From the NCBI GenBank assembly GCA_019916065.1, contig CM034238.1, positions 23,923,246 to 23,987,245 of the forward strand: 64,000 nt of DNA, in the 5' to 3' direction. The notes under the pieces were generated by a model. That model had not been told where the DNA came from, did no database searches, and worked only from the letters and a program-made list of their open reading frames with translations. The position numbers and the translations under genes were made by a program. The DNA is from Vitellaria paradoxa (taxonomy: Eukaryota; Streptophyta; Magnoliopsida; Ericales; Sapotaceae). Shown here one piece after another: positions 25,001 to 34,059 of the stretch (position 1 is the stretch's first letter; each line of letters opens with the position of its first letter).

Positions 25001-28000
25001 AATGAAAGTATGTGCTGGGTTCTATGGTTAAAGGATTAGGGTTCTGGGGCAAAATATAGGGTCTGAGGGATCGTTGTCTTGGGTAAATGGTGCAGAGAAC
25101 ATTGCATGAAATAACGTAAAGAAAGAAGAGACATTGAAGTCTCACCCCAAAGAGGAGGGGCAAGAAGACAACTGATGTAGTGCAAACATATATGGAGACA
25201 CAATTCACTAGACTCCTCCAGCTCAATAGAGACATGAAATTAGAATGTGGTTATAAGTAGCCTTTTCTGGTATGAAATCACTATAACTAATCCCAGGAGC
25301 ATACATAATTGACCGCCTACTGTTTCAAAGACCAAAAAAACCAAAGTTCTTAAATAATTATACGCTTTTAAAATTACCAACACACTTTAGAAATATATTA
25401 TTTCTCAGCTAAAGGCTTACCAACAAACCAAACAGAAATGACTCTACTTCCAAGGCCCTGAGCCAACTAGTTGAACCTGCAATGAGTGGGCAGTCACCCT
25501 TGACTGCCAATTTTAATTGAATCCATATCTTGAGCCTGCTGAGAGGGATTTTGTACAAATGTGCGATGATAAACACTCTTTCTTCCACTTTTGTCTTTGC
25601 ACTCTATTTACGTGCCAACTATTATGTCTTTCCCTGTCATTTTTCCGTTGTCTTTTGTTTTGCTCACACCTTCTCCATTGATGCCACTGACCCATACTTC
25701 CTATACCAATTGTCCATAATGCCATCACTGCCACTGTTGCTGCTGCCTGTGACGTGCTGTTCTCTGAACACCCATGTCCTTCAGTTTTACAAAGACTCCT
25801 ATTTAACCAACTAACCAATGTTCCAAGAGCTTAACCAGCCACCAGTGTTTCAGAAGGTCCACAGTGTGTTATGCTGCCCCCTCAACACATGCAAAATAAT
25901 TCTTTGGGTTTATTGTAGACTACTTTCTTTAGCAGTCAATCAAACATGCTTTTGGCTTGCATTCTAAAGGTTAATAACCCACCAGTTCAATGACATTTCT
26001 TCCGAGCCCAATACACTATGTTGTATCTCACTAAATGAATTAGCGTGACAATTTTTCTTGTGATTCGGCCTTAAGATGAATTTTATTTCAATTCATGCAA
26101 CTATGGATTTCTTCCAAATACCGTTCCTTTTCTTTTGCCAGTTCTCTATTTTGCTGCTGTTCTTTTCGTTTCCTTTTTTTTCCCCTTCCTCAGTTCTTCA
26201 CATGTGTGTATACTGTGCGTAATATGTTACTGACTGTTGCTAATTCCAGGTGGATCCTGCTAATGTTAGGCCAATCCAAGAAGGGGCTGTCAATGCTTTG
26301 CTGGAAGCAGAGAAGGAAGCTGAGGCTACCAGACAAGCTATTAAGAGGAAGATTGCACAGGCTGCTTCCGTAGACTACCAGTCACGAAGTTTACCAGAAA
26401 AGCTTCGTATAGATCCTGATGACCCTGAAGATGTGGTGAGTACATTGATTGAACTACCTGCTTTTGCTGTTTCTGGAATATTATCCAGTTATATTGACAA
26501 AATAATGTTGTCCAGTATATTGGCAAAATAATATAATTCCATTCAGTTTATACCTTCTTGCTATTATCAGTGCTTAATTTAGGGGGCGTTTGGAGTAATA
26601 AAAGTGAGATAATTTGTGGGTTTGTAATTCGCACAGTGAGATAAAAAGTGAATAACTTTTAGAGGTTTTTAGAGATTTTCAGAGTTTTTCAGCGTTTTTA
26701 AGTGTGTCCTTATATATTTTTTTTTTTTTTTTTTTTTGAGGATTACTTTTAAGAAATTTTATTTCTACTTGTTTTCCTTTTTGATGAACTTCATCATGAG
26801 GTGAGCTTGCCTCTGTAAGGCTGTCCCTTTTCAACCTCAATAGTCAGAAACAAATTTCTCTTCATTTGTTGGGGTTACAATGCATATATTGCCTCTCTCT
26901 AAACCCCACATAGGTTGAGAGAAAATAAGTTGATATAAATAATAAAATTATCACTTTCTCTTATGGCTTAAGATTGTAGATGAGATGGTTTGCTAAAAGT
27001 TTAACATGGTATCAGAGCACACAAAGTTACCAAATTCAAACCCCATTGTCAATCCAAAAAGTAAATAGTTGCATGCCTATGGCTCCTTAAAATAAAGTTA
27101 GTTTGGCCATGTGATAATAGGGTGTGTTGAGAGTGTTGGTATTACCTGCCATTTCACTTAAAAGCTTAAGTTATTGGGGAAGGGAAGATTTTATTATTTG
27201 CATTGACTTATTTTCTCTCAACACGACTATCACACGTGGCTGGATTGGCTTTTTTAAGAGGTGATGGTAAGGTTTGAATTTAAGATTTTTGCTTGCTCTA
27301 ATATTATGTTGAAGTGTTAGCTACCATCTCACTTGAAAGTTGGTGGGCAAGCGATCAAATAAAATAGTAAAGTTGCATTTTCTCTATTGCCATCAAGCTT
27401 TAAGCTGACATCGTTGGCTATCAGTTTAATAGCATTGGTGGGAGTCTCCTGTATAGGGCCACTCTCTAGTCTCCTTACTTTCTTGAGTTTATTTTATTTT
27501 ATTTTATTGTTTAAACTAATGTTTTATATTTTCTAACCCTAATATTTACAGAAAGCTGCCAAACGTAAGAAGATACATGCCTTTAAGTCAAAGGCACGAA
27601 TGGAGCAACTTGAAGTCACTCAAAATAAAAGACAAAATGCTTGGCAGCAATTCCAGACAACCAAAGGTCGGGCCAAGAAGGTATCCTCTGTCTGTTTTGA
27701 ATTTGCAAAATGTCCTGTTTAAATCTTTCATGAAACTTTCACCTTGGTATTTAGGTCATGTAAGCACTTATCCATTAGCAAATACCATTGAATGCATTGG
27801 CTTTAAAACATAATGAAGGAAGGTATTAAAATTTGTATTTAGGTCATGTAAGCACCCATCCATTAGCAAATACCATTGAATGCATTGGCTTTAAAACATA
27901 ATGAAGGAAGGTATTAAAATTTGTATTTAGGTCATGTAAGCACCCATCCATTAGCAAATACCATTGAATGCATTGGCTTTAAAACATAATGAAGGAAGGT

Positions 28001-30170
28001 ATTAAAATTTTGAACTGCTCATCGCATTCAAAGTCCTTAGTTAGAATTTTTCCTTTGAATGATTCACTGTGGCTCTCTCAAAAACCAGTTTTAGGCTCAG
28101 TCATATGGTACTCTTACATGCTGAATAGTTTTAACATTGGTGTCTGGATTGCAGTCCTAGTTCTTTGGTAATTTTAAGTATCTCTAGGTTTCCTTTCTAC
28201 ATTTTATTGCTAGCATGCAGTGAGTCGGAGAATTTGTATTCTTGTAACTCTCTATTAGCATCATTCTGATGCTTAAAATAAATCTTACTTATCATTTTCG
28301 AAAAAAAGTATCTCTAGGTTAAGAGTGAAACATGACCCATCATCTCAAAACCAGCATGCGGAGGAAAAGAATAATTAAAAAATTGAAATAGGTTTTTGTT
28401 CCACATGTTTTTTTCTGAATTACAAACCATACCAAAAATATTTCTCTGGCAGTATTTTGTTTCACTCTTTTTTTAATTTTTTAATTATTCTTTTCCTCCG
28501 CATGCTGGTTTTGAGATGATGGGTCATGTTGATCCAGGATCGTCAAAATTTTCTTGAAACTAGGTCCACATTTTTCATTTGTTATTTTTATTTGTTTACT
28601 ACAATATTGGTGGTGAGAAGTTGATTAAATCACATACTTGAAATCATATGGGCCCTTGTGCTAGGCTGCCAGCCCATACGTGAGTTGGCAGACATAGACC
28701 CTCAGGCTTACTCAGATGGATTTGCTCTCTGCTGACTTGATCCTTGTTTTCCTGCTTGAGGTTCGGTGCTTAAGTCACTGCACCAAATAAAGGATTGAGC
28801 TCACAGGATAACAGAGTTAAGATAACAGAAATGGTCACTCTTTCGTATGTCTTATTCATAAACTCTAATTGCTTCCTCATTTTTGCCTCTAGCTTTCTTA
28901 ACATGGCATTATATATATTTAATGTATGTTTGGTTGGATGTAAAATAGGAAGGAGGGAAGGAGGAGAGCGGATAATACCTCATTTCCATTGTTTGATTGG
29001 AGAGAAAAGTGAAGAGGAAGGAAAAGGGGAGGGAAAATAAGGAGGAAAAATGAAGGTGGTGCCCGCTCATTTTTATCCTCCCAAATTTGGGAGGAAAGGA
29101 GGGGGGAAAGAGGATGGGAGAGTAGAGAGAAAGAGAGGATATGTGTGTAAAAAATTTAAAAAGTGGGACCCACCCTTTTTAAAATAATTTTTAATTTAAA
29201 AAATAAATTATAATATATACATACATATATATATATATATATATCGTTTTACTTCATTCCATTTTCCGCATAACCAAACACACTTTCTTTCTCCCACTTT
29301 TCCTTCCGTTATTCCTTCCTCCCACTTTTCTTTCCTCCCATGTTTCCTTTGTACCAAACACACTGTTAATGCTTGACCATATTCTTCTTAAAAATTATTA
29401 ATTCTAGCATTTCATCATTTTTCCCCCCTAAGCGTGGCTAGCCTTTGCCTATCGGATCCCTGTCATTTTTTTTTTTGAAGTTAAAACTTCAAGTCTAGCC
29501 TACACTAGCCTTAGCATTAGAAGTATCTTATTGCCAAAGAGCGTACCATATGAATTTACTATACATGTTTCTGATCTCCTCTTTTACAGTGTGAAGCATC
29601 TTTTATGTGCGATGATTTGATTAGCTTGTTATGTTGTAAAATTTATTGACTGGTGCGATACCATTTCCCATGCATATCTTTTGAAATAACAAAAATGGGG
29701 TTGGGAGGCCATTGAGTGTAATGTATGGTATGTTTTTCCATTAAATTCCATGTGCAAATCTATGGTATTCAAATGCATATGCGTGTAAACGTTAATACTC
29801 TAGGATCTGAAAATTAGTGTACATATGACATGAAAAGGGGAAAAAAATGTGTAATCTAGGAGGTCTGTCAATGTATTTTTTAAAAATCAGTAACCTTCTT
29901 CCAGTCTTGTGAAATGGCAAACATATTTTATTATGAATATTCTGCATTCAAGTGGATATTTCATATTTATTAAACTTCCTATAATTTATATTTTTAAATT
30001 CCTAGGTTGGTTTCTTCTCGGGACGCAAGCGGGAGAGCATCTTTAAGTCCCCTGATGATCCACAGGGGAAGGTTGGTGTGACTGGAAGTGGGAAAGGTCT
30101 GACGGACTTTCAGAAGAGGGAAAAGCACCTGCATCTCAAGGGGGCAAATTCTGAGACTAACGATGATTAG
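8355..30170 (+). CDS. SPF30: SPF30/SMNDC1-like Tudor-domain splicing factor, 8 exons, 305 aa
   Basis: Coding exons: 8355-8438, 13952-14020, 14721-14846, 16329-16411, 16559-16634, 26250-26435, 27552-27680 and 30006-30170. They join in frame (918 nt) with GT-AG introns and end at TAG. Residues 1-93 are a charged helical N-terminus. A Tudor domain lies at about 108-154 ([16 protein letters not shown], then [18 protein letters not shown]). The aromatic positions W115, Y122, Y138 and W141 line up with the SMN Tudor cage that binds symmetric dimethylarginine. The C-terminus is basic ([20 protein letters not shown]), then [18 protein letters not shown] and a [14 protein letters not shown] tail, as in plant SPF30. 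In the family, the human protein helps the U4/U6.U5 tri-snRNP join the spliceosome, so a nuclear splicing role is inferred. Length is close to the roughly 300 aa usual for the family. The start is the first ATG after a CT-rich leader. Introns 1 and 5 hold most of the mobile elements listed here. Intron 2 has a weak donor (GAG/GTGATC). Confidence 0.93.
10465..11360. mobile_element. hAT-like remnant surrounding the RING fragment
   Basis: Both sides of the E3-ligase fragment carry related sequence: ACGGGTTGAACTCAATTATA with CATTTAATAATGGGTCA on the left, and AACCCATTTAATAATTGGGT then TTTACCCGTTTAAAT on the right. The same motif set recurs at 21.42-21.56 kb (AGAGCTGACAAATGGGCGGG, a typical hAT terminal sequence) and at 22.70-22.84 kb. 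Exact termini and an 8-bp target-site duplication were not found here, so the class call is tentative. Confidence 0.35.
10928..11239 (+). pseudogene. RING-H2 E3 ubiquitin ligase gene fragment inside SPF30 intron 1
   Basis: Reads [20 protein letters not shown], then after a one-base frame change near 11037-11045, [20 protein letters not shown] and [18 protein letters not shown]. This acidic block is characteristic of plant RING-H2 E3 ligases of the CIP8/RDUF-like group, upstream of their WEVLL and RING segments. The RING itself is absent. There is an in-frame TAG at 11168-11170. The block is G-rich compared with the surrounding intron and is flanked by repeat motifs (CATTTAATAATgGGT-type) at 10.46-10.62 kb and 11.24-11.36 kb that look like hAT subterminal sequence. 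It is probably a gene piece carried in by a transposon. Family recognition is from memory. Confidence 0.55.
11375..11745. mobile_element. GGATACGGATACG-type dispersed repeat, copy 1
   Basis: Begins with repeated GATACGGATACGGATA and ends about 350 bp later with the reversed type GATACGAATACGATACCCAT. The core is AT-rich. A second copy with the same start and end motifs is at about 22.86-23.31 kb. Both lie immediately downstream of hAT-like sequence. The inverted GATACGnATACG ends suggest a TIR element or MITE of unassigned family. Confidence 0.35.
11882..12747. mobile_element. TIR-like element with GGCAGATC...GGGGGC ends
   Basis: The left side GGCAGATCTACATGGGAACG-AAAGGGGGC and the reverse-complemented right side GGGCAGATCCAGAAATTTTG-TTGAGTGGGGG are related inverted sequences. 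A 70-bp stretch near the right end (GGGTATATTTTTA...AAAATTTCTG) is duplicated. A similar GGCGAATTTAGGGGGGCAAA motif is at 59283. Non-coding, class unsure. Confidence 0.35.
12143..12192. repeat. (CT)n-(CA)n microsatellite
   Basis: A CTCTCTCTCTCTCTCC run continues as CACACACACACACACACA. Lies in SPF30 intron 1. Confidence 0.9.
12980..13014. repeat. (ATT)n microsatellite
   Basis: About 11 uninterrupted ATT units in SPF30 intron 1. Confidence 0.9.
13595..13715 (+). repeat. 79-bp direct duplication in SPF30 intron 1
   Basis: TGATCATGGGCATATCCATT with TATTTATTTAAAAGAT occurs at 13595 and again at 13674. It ends about 240 bp before exon 2. Confidence 0.8.
15245..15560 (+). repeat. Dispersed repeat related to the 27.1-kb cluster
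   Basis: Holds a short direct duplication, CTTCTCACTTGAAGGATTAA-GCCATTAGG then CTTCTCACATGAAAAGATTA-AGCCATTAGG. It also carries TTTATTATTTGTATTGACTT and TTTTCTCTCAAAC, shared with 27.12-27.23 kb. Lies in SPF30 intron 3. Non-coding. Confidence 0.4.
16788..16808 (+). repeat. Left target-site duplication of the RTE insertion
   Basis: TTATTGGTTGGGATGGAGTT+A. It is repeated at 18034-18054 with a single A/G difference. The two copies flank the LINE exactly. Confidence 0.85.
16809..18033 (+). mobile_element. 5'-truncated RTE-clade non-LTR retrotransposon (LINE)
   Basis: One reading frame runs from the insertion start to TAA/TAG at 17963-17965, encoding the later part of a reverse transcriptase. 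Recognisable motifs are [62 protein letters not shown] (catalytic F/YADD) and the C-terminal [41 protein letters not shown] and [10 protein letters not shown] segments typical of plant RTE elements. Three in-frame stops interrupt it (17264-17266, 17435-17437, 17513-17515) with no frameshift. The 3' end is ADPT-type sequence, then (TTGGT)n at 18009-18033, the short tandem tail usual for RTE. The endonuclease half is missing. A 21-bp target-site duplication with one mismatch marks the insertion in SPF30 intron 5. It cannot move by itself. Confidence 0.92.
18034..18054 (+). repeat. Right target-site duplication of the RTE insertion
   Basis: TTATTGGTTGGGATGGGGTT+A, 20 of 21 bases identical to the copy at 16788-16808. 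Confidence 0.85.
18366..19346. mobile_element. TIR element, TTAGGNCCCGTTTGG family, copy A
   Basis: The left end TTAGGACCCGTTTAACAACT and the reverse-complemented right end TAAGGCCCCGTTTGATAACT are inverted repeats. Both are followed inward by CGTTTTCTGTTTTT-like tracts. The centre (18490-19150) is almost pure A/T. No coding capacity is seen, so it is a non-autonomous DNA transposon. It is the first of two related elements lying in tandem in SPF30 intron 5. Confidence 0.6.
19597..20676. mobile_element. TIR element, TTAGGNCCCGTTTGG family, copy B with captured DNA
   Basis: The left end TTAGGCCCGTTGGTAATGTT and the reverse-complemented right end CTGGTAACGTTTTCATTTTT are inverted repeats of the same family as copies A and C. 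Here the middle (about 19800-20440) is not A/T filler. On the minus strand it runs from a CT/GA-rich leader, past a CCAAGTATGT donor-like site (about 20383-20394), to GGAATTG-ATG-GCTTCTTCTGAGG (about 19808-19832, reading MASSEEELK). It looks like the 5' end of a plant gene: leader, leader intron and first codons. I do not know the gene. Confidence 0.5.
21420..22845. mobile_element. hAT-like remnant in SPF30 intron 5
   Basis: The left part reads AGAGCTGACAAATGGGCGGG then TTTGGATCGGGTTAAAATGG, typical of plant hAT termini. The right part carries CCCATTTAATAATTTTAATC and ACCCAAAATCATTTATGTTG, matching the right side of the element in intron 1. Inside, 21912-22109 is a GC-richer block with a 65-codon open frame that I do not recognise on either strand. 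No transposase is visible. Confidence 0.35.
22858..23312. mobile_element. GGATACGGATACG-type dispersed repeat, copy 2
   Basis: Starts with ACGGATATAGATGCTG and GGATTCGGATACGATAATG. Ends with CCGATGTGTTTGGTCGTATTCGTATTTGATACAAG (given in part), resembling the right end of the copy in intron 1. It lies in SPF30 intron 5 next to hAT-like sequence, the same order as in copy 1. Confidence 0.3.
23790..24030 (+). mobile_element. Copia-type LTR-like fragment (solo)
   Basis: Contains ATGTAGGCAAATTGCTGAAC followed by CACGTAAATCTTGTGTTC, a sequence common near the 3' end of plant Ty1/copia LTRs. It is preceded by AGGGTTTTC/AGGGTTGAG leader-like sequence. The same motif recurs at 53.07-53.10 kb. No primer-binding site or coding domain is adjacent. 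Confidence 0.35.
24031..26095. other. SPF30 intron 5, unclassified part
   Basis: Mixed-composition intron sequence with C10-12 then A-rich runs at about 24330-24360 and a GGGGGGTGGTG run at about 24690. Open frames of about 100 codons on both strands at 25513-25818 overlap each other and match no family I know. I treat them as chance. Confidence 0.4.
26581..26711. mobile_element. GGGCGTTTGGAGTRATAAAA MITE family, partial copy
   Basis: Starts GGGGGCGTTTGGAGTAATAA, then AAGTGAGATAATTTGTGGGT. The same sequence, inverted, ends the element at 60.18 kb. Related half-copies occur at 38.01-38.11 kb. Located in SPF30 intron 6. The right terminus is not clear. Confidence 0.4.
26867..27330. repeat. LTR/PBS-like repeat cluster in SPF30 intron 6
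   Basis: TTTAACA is followed directly by TGGTATCAGAGC (27006-27017), the initiator-Met-tRNA primer-binding site of plant copia/TRIM elements. The 140 bp before it could be a short LTR. Just downstream, a segment opening TGTTGAGAG and closing CTCTCAACA (about 27123-27225) carries AAGCTTAAGTTATTGGGGAA and TTATTATTTGCATTGACTTA. The inverted form of this is in the putative LTR (about 26925-26985). A related copy is at 15.25-15.56 kb. It looks like a degraded, rearranged retroelement. Confidence 0.4.
27748..28012 (+). repeat. 88-bp tandem repeat, three copies, in SPF30 intron 7
   Basis: The unit beginning AGGTCATGTAAGCACYYATC starts at 27753, 27841 and 27929, an exact 88-bp period. The units contain AATACCATTGAATGCATTGG. 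Copies 2 and 3 appear identical and copy 1 has about two substitutions. It begins some 70 bp after the exon 7 donor and is therefore transcribed. Confidence 0.9.
28329..28530. repeat. Perfect 56-bp inverted repeat (fold-back) in SPF30 intron 7
   Basis: The left arm 28329-28384 (AACATGACCCATCATCTCAA ... TAAAAAATT) and the right arm 28475-28530 are exact reverse complements over 56 bases, with a 90-base loop. The arms are not simple sequence: they contain CCAGCATGCGGAGGAAAAGA. No TIR-type termini are evident. The intron RNA could fold into a long perfect hairpin. Confidence 0.9.
28919..29368. mobile_element. MITE-like element, about 450 bp, in SPF30 intron 7
   Basis: The left end TTAATGTATGTTTGGTTGGA and the reverse-complemented right end TTAACAGTGTGTTTGGTACA are imperfect inverted repeats. 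Inside them are purine-rich GGAAGGAGGGAAGGAGG-type tracts on the left and the pyrimidine-rich mirror on the right. Non-coding. Confidence 0.5.
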
Positions 30171-31010
30171 ATAATCCAGTTGCTCCAAGTTTCTTCTCGG
30201 CTGTACGTTACTCTGTCTACTCATTCAGTCTTACTGGCCAAGCAGTTTGGCAGGAAATAGAATTTAAAACATGCAAGGGCTAATCGACTTTGGAAGTGGA
30301 TTGTATTAGGATTCAAGTAGATTAAGCCGATATTATCAGCTGCAATATTTAAGGCTCTACCCTAGAAGAGAGCCTGACCGTGTCTATGATAATTATACGA
30401 CGCATGTGCTTTCTGAAATATATTGAGATAATGAGAAAACAAATATTTAGATTTTGGCCCAAAAATATAATGTTTGAAATTTGATTTCAAAGTTGAATCA
30501 TGTGATGTTATTACTGTGTGAAGCAGTGAATCTTTTGAATTTTTCCTTGGTAGGTCACGGGGGAAATCCTCAACATTCAGGTGGGGGATTGCATAATAAT
30601 GGTGTTTGATTTTTTGGTTCCATGGTGACTTTTCTTTTCTGTATCTCTGACGGTCTGATGCTAACTAGTTGCTTCTGCTAGAAACTGGGAAGTGAATTAT
30701 ATACACACACAGTATGTAACATCTTTTGGGCACAAAAACTGTACCGTGTATCTTCAAAGGTGCCTGATGCTTTTTTTGTTTTGTTTTCTTCACGTGAGTA
30801 GTTGGACCACGCCTGCAAATGAGTATGGAGAAAGATCCTTCTCCAAAAACTGCAGTATGGGTCTACTTCAATTCCCCTCCCATGGAGGTGGGGGCTTCTT
30901 TTTCTCTCGTCTCTGGTTTTCTGAGCTGTTTGATTGCATCAGAACATTACCTGCACAAGAGCTGATCGGTAATCAAGTTTTGGAGACTGATGGTGATGCA
31001 TTCTGAAGTT
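30171..31010 (+). other. SPF30 3' UTR and downstream flank
   Basis: About 840 bp after the SPF30 stop, less AT-rich than the sequence beyond about 31.0 kb. It probably holds the 3' UTR, but no clear AATAAA signal is visible and the end was not placed. A 104-codon open frame at 30692-31006 resembles no family I know. Confidence 0.4.
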
Positions 31011-31515
31011 CTTTGTATAGTTTTTAGCTTTTATTCAGTGATCGTTTGGAAATAATAAGTTAGTAGCTTGTTTACCGGTTACTAACTTTTTTATTTTAGA
31101 ACTTTTTTATTTTTTCTAAAATGATCAAATTTATTTTTTTTATATTTTAAATTTTTTTTAAACATTAAAGGGTAAAATGTTAAATTTAGAAAATACTAGT
31201 TTTTGAGTTACAAAAGATTAACTCTTTTTTTTTTTTTTTTTCCAAACTCAACCTTAGCATGTGGGTTCAGAGTTAATATGTCTCAGCAAGAGAGACTGTA
31301 ACCGCAATTGTGCACTCCCAATCCTTTTATTGGGTGGAGTCTATTGAAATCTATGGCTGTGACGATTTCCGAGTATTAGTGCGATTTTCTGCTACGAGCT
31401 CTGATTTGCTCATACTCTGAATACGGAGCTCTTGAACCTCCTTTCCTACTCCAGCCCGTTCTTGACTTTTGGTGGTTTGAGTGCTTTCGTGATCTCTAAT
31501 TTTTCTACATTCACG

Positions 31516-31678
31516 TTAGGGGATGTTTAGTTGGTAAAAATTTATCTAAAAAATACAGTAAAGTATTAAAATTTGATATAAAAGTGATATGTGGTAAAAT
31601 TTGATTAGAAGAAAGTATAAAAAGTTAGTAGAAATTAGTGAATTTTGGTTAGTTTTGACCAACTAAACACTTCCTAAG
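31516..31678. mobile_element. TTAGGRRGTGTTTAGTTGGTAA MITE, copy 1
   Basis: 163 bp. The left end TTAGGGGATGTTTAGTTGGT and the reverse-complemented right end TTAGGAAGTGTTTAGTTGGT are near-identical inverted repeats. The interior reads AAAATTTGATATAAAAGTGA and AAAGTATAAAAAGTTAGTAG, shared with copies at 41.4, 58.8 and 60.8 kb. Non-coding. Confidence 0.75.
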
Positions 31679-32494
31679 CCTACGTTTAGGGACGACGTTT
31701 GGTGAATTAAACGAAAGTTTAGGGATGACGTTTGGTGAATTAAACGAAAGGAAAAAAGAAAGAGAGAGAAAAAAAAAAGAAAAAGGATAAAAACATAAAA
31801 TTATAAATTATATATCCTTATTTAAATGAATTAAAAATATATAATAAAATAAAAGACATTTATTAATATATTAGTTTTTTAATTTAATTAATTTTAATTT
31901 TCTAAATTTTGTGTCTGCCTTTTCATTTTTATCATAATTAAAATAGAAGAAAAAATCTTAAATATTTATTTTTTTATTGACAAATTCTCAATCAAAACAC
32001 ACCCTAGCTAGACTGAGTGTGTTTGATAAGAACAACAAAAAGATTAAGAGCTTGTATTCTTATCAAAATCATGGAATTACTCTTAAAAATTAACACGAAG
32101 ATCATCAATATCTCATCAGTTATTCACAACATTAGGATGTCCTCTACAATTAAACCCACTTAAGGCAAACAAAATCCACTTGAGTGGGGCCTGTTTGGAA
32201 TAAAAAAATAATAATTTTTATTTTATTTTTTTATACTCGACATCTCAAAAGTTTGCTAAAAAATTTTACTAATTTTTTATTAGATTCTTAAAAATTCTTA
32301 AAAATTTTAAATTTTTATTAAATACATAAAAAATTATACGTAATAATTTTTGGCAAAACAATTACTAAAAATTCTCCCAAATTTTAGGGTAAAATTTTAT
32401 TCCCAAACCGACCAGACAATTGGAAGATAAAGGCATCAAATCCACATTATCTATTGTCAGGCCATAGTGGGCAAGACAGTTGGAAAGAAGAGAG

Positions 32495-32497
<3 letters not shown>

Positions 32498-32574
<77 letters not shown>
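32498..32574. repeat. (CT)n microsatellite followed by (TA)n
   Basis: An uninterrupted CT run of about 64 bases to about 32561 passes into TATATATATATA. The longest simple repeat in the window. Confidence 0.95.
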
Positions 32575-32735
32575 AGCGTTTAAAATGAAAAAAATGAGAT
32601 AAACTAAAAAAAGTTATGAATTTTTAACTCGTGCAGATAAAAAGTAAATATTTGTTAAAAGTTTTAATATTTTTTTTATTATTTTTCAAAAATTTTTATT
32701 ATTGCAAATGGAGCTATATATATATATATATATGT

Positions 32736-33628
32736 GGGACCGATTGGATGCAATGAAATATGGCCTCCATAAATAATACACCCTTATAAGCTTTGATTTG
32801 ATGTTTTTTGCTTGGTTTGGAAAACAAAATTTCTCTTCTCTAAAAATTATCCTCCCTTCTTAATCTTGGAAGAAGGTGTATTATTTTTGGAGAGGGTTTG
32901 AGCTCTTCAAAAATTATTCCCCCTTATATGGACTAAATTGGACCATTATGTCCCTTCTCATCCCCCTTCTCGCCTACAAAATGTATTTTATATTAGAAAT
33001 AAATTCTTTTTTTTCTTTTTTCTAATGGAAAAATGTATTAAAAAATTATATTAATAAAAATAAAAAATATAATTTTTTTTCAAATAGGGGGTCATATGAT
33101 TAAAAAATATATTTTTTCCAAATAGGAGATAATGTGATTTTAAGATAATAATATTATTTTTTAGCAAATTTATACAAAATTACGCATATATTGATATTTT
33201 TTAAATAAGGAGAAAAAAATAAACGACTAAGGAAGTTTCGGATAAATTGAGATGTTATTATCTACGAAACTAATTTATATATTTTATAAAGTTTAATTTA
33301 TTAATAACATAATTTATTTATAATTAATTTGTCTAAAATTAATTTGTACAAATTAGTTTTCACATTATATAATTAAGTTTGGATAACCAAGTTTAATTTA
33401 ATGGGTAACTAAGTTTGGGACATCACAAGGACAAAAGAGTCATTTGAGTCTTTTTATCATCATTCACCTTCTCTTATTTATAAAACATCCAAACCAAGTC
33501 AAAAGTTATTCCCCTTTATAAACATCACATCAATATGGGCCAACCCTCTAAAAATAATACCTCCTCTTATCTTATATCTCCTCTGAAACTTATCTTTGCG
33601 AAATTTTAATACTATTCAATCGGCCCCT
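32736..33628. mobile_element. TIR element of about 890 bp (GGGRCCGATTGGAT ends)
   Basis: The left end GGGACCGATTGGATGCAATG and the reverse-complemented right end GGGGCCGATTGAATAGTATT are inverted repeats. Inside, TATAAGGG/TTATTCCC and ATCACATCAA/TTGATTTGATG motifs also pair. The core is A/T-rich and non-coding. A non-autonomous DNA transposon is likely. Confidence 0.5.
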
Positions 33629-33659
33629 ACGTGTAAAGATTTCATCTTGGGTGAAACTG

Positions 33660-33960
33660 GTGCTGCTAGATATCATCGAAATCCATGCCTAGATTGAGAG
33701 CGCTCGATACCATGTAAAAGTTTTTTACCGCATGGGGGGGAGGGGCATGCTTGTCCTTTAGCCAACATTTTGATGAGATTTGAACACTGTAGCCTTTGGA
33801 GGATTGCAATGGTACGTGAAGGATCTTGCAGGGCAGGACCTAGCAGCTTTAACACCAAAACATGTTTGGGACATGTCTCGTTGTAGAAAGGTAAATGATT
33901 GACGAGAAAGAACAAGAACATGGAGACATCGATCTTTCTTGATAGATTTTTCCACTGAGT
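33660..33960 (-). mobile_element. Copia/TRIM LTR end with primer-binding site, fragment
   Basis: On the minus strand CTTTTACA is followed by TGGTATCGAGC (about 33686-33713). This is one base off the TGGTATCAGAGC primer-binding site for initiator Met-tRNA and is preceded by an LTR-like stretch. Downstream on that strand comes ATGGATTTCGATG. The fragment ends at the border of the 32.7-33.6 kb TIR element. No protein domain remains. Confidence 0.35.
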
Positions 33961-34059
33961 TTTTTTTTTTTTTTTTTTAAAATACCCGTGTGCATGATTT
34001 TAAATAATTGTGTATTTATATATGACGTAAGTATTGTCAGCATAGAAGACATTTGGAAG

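Noticed and set aside
25513..25818. Overlapping open frames of about 100 codons on both strands
   Set aside because: No recognisable motif and mirror-image frames inside an intron. They are probably chance.
27006..27017. A complete TRIM retrotransposon around TGGTATCAGAGC
   Set aside because: No second LTR in direct orientation was found. The downstream similarity is inverted, so only a degraded repeat is claimed.
30692..31006. 104-codon frame downstream of SPF30
   Set aside because: No family resemblance and no upstream gene structure. More likely 3' flank or UTR.
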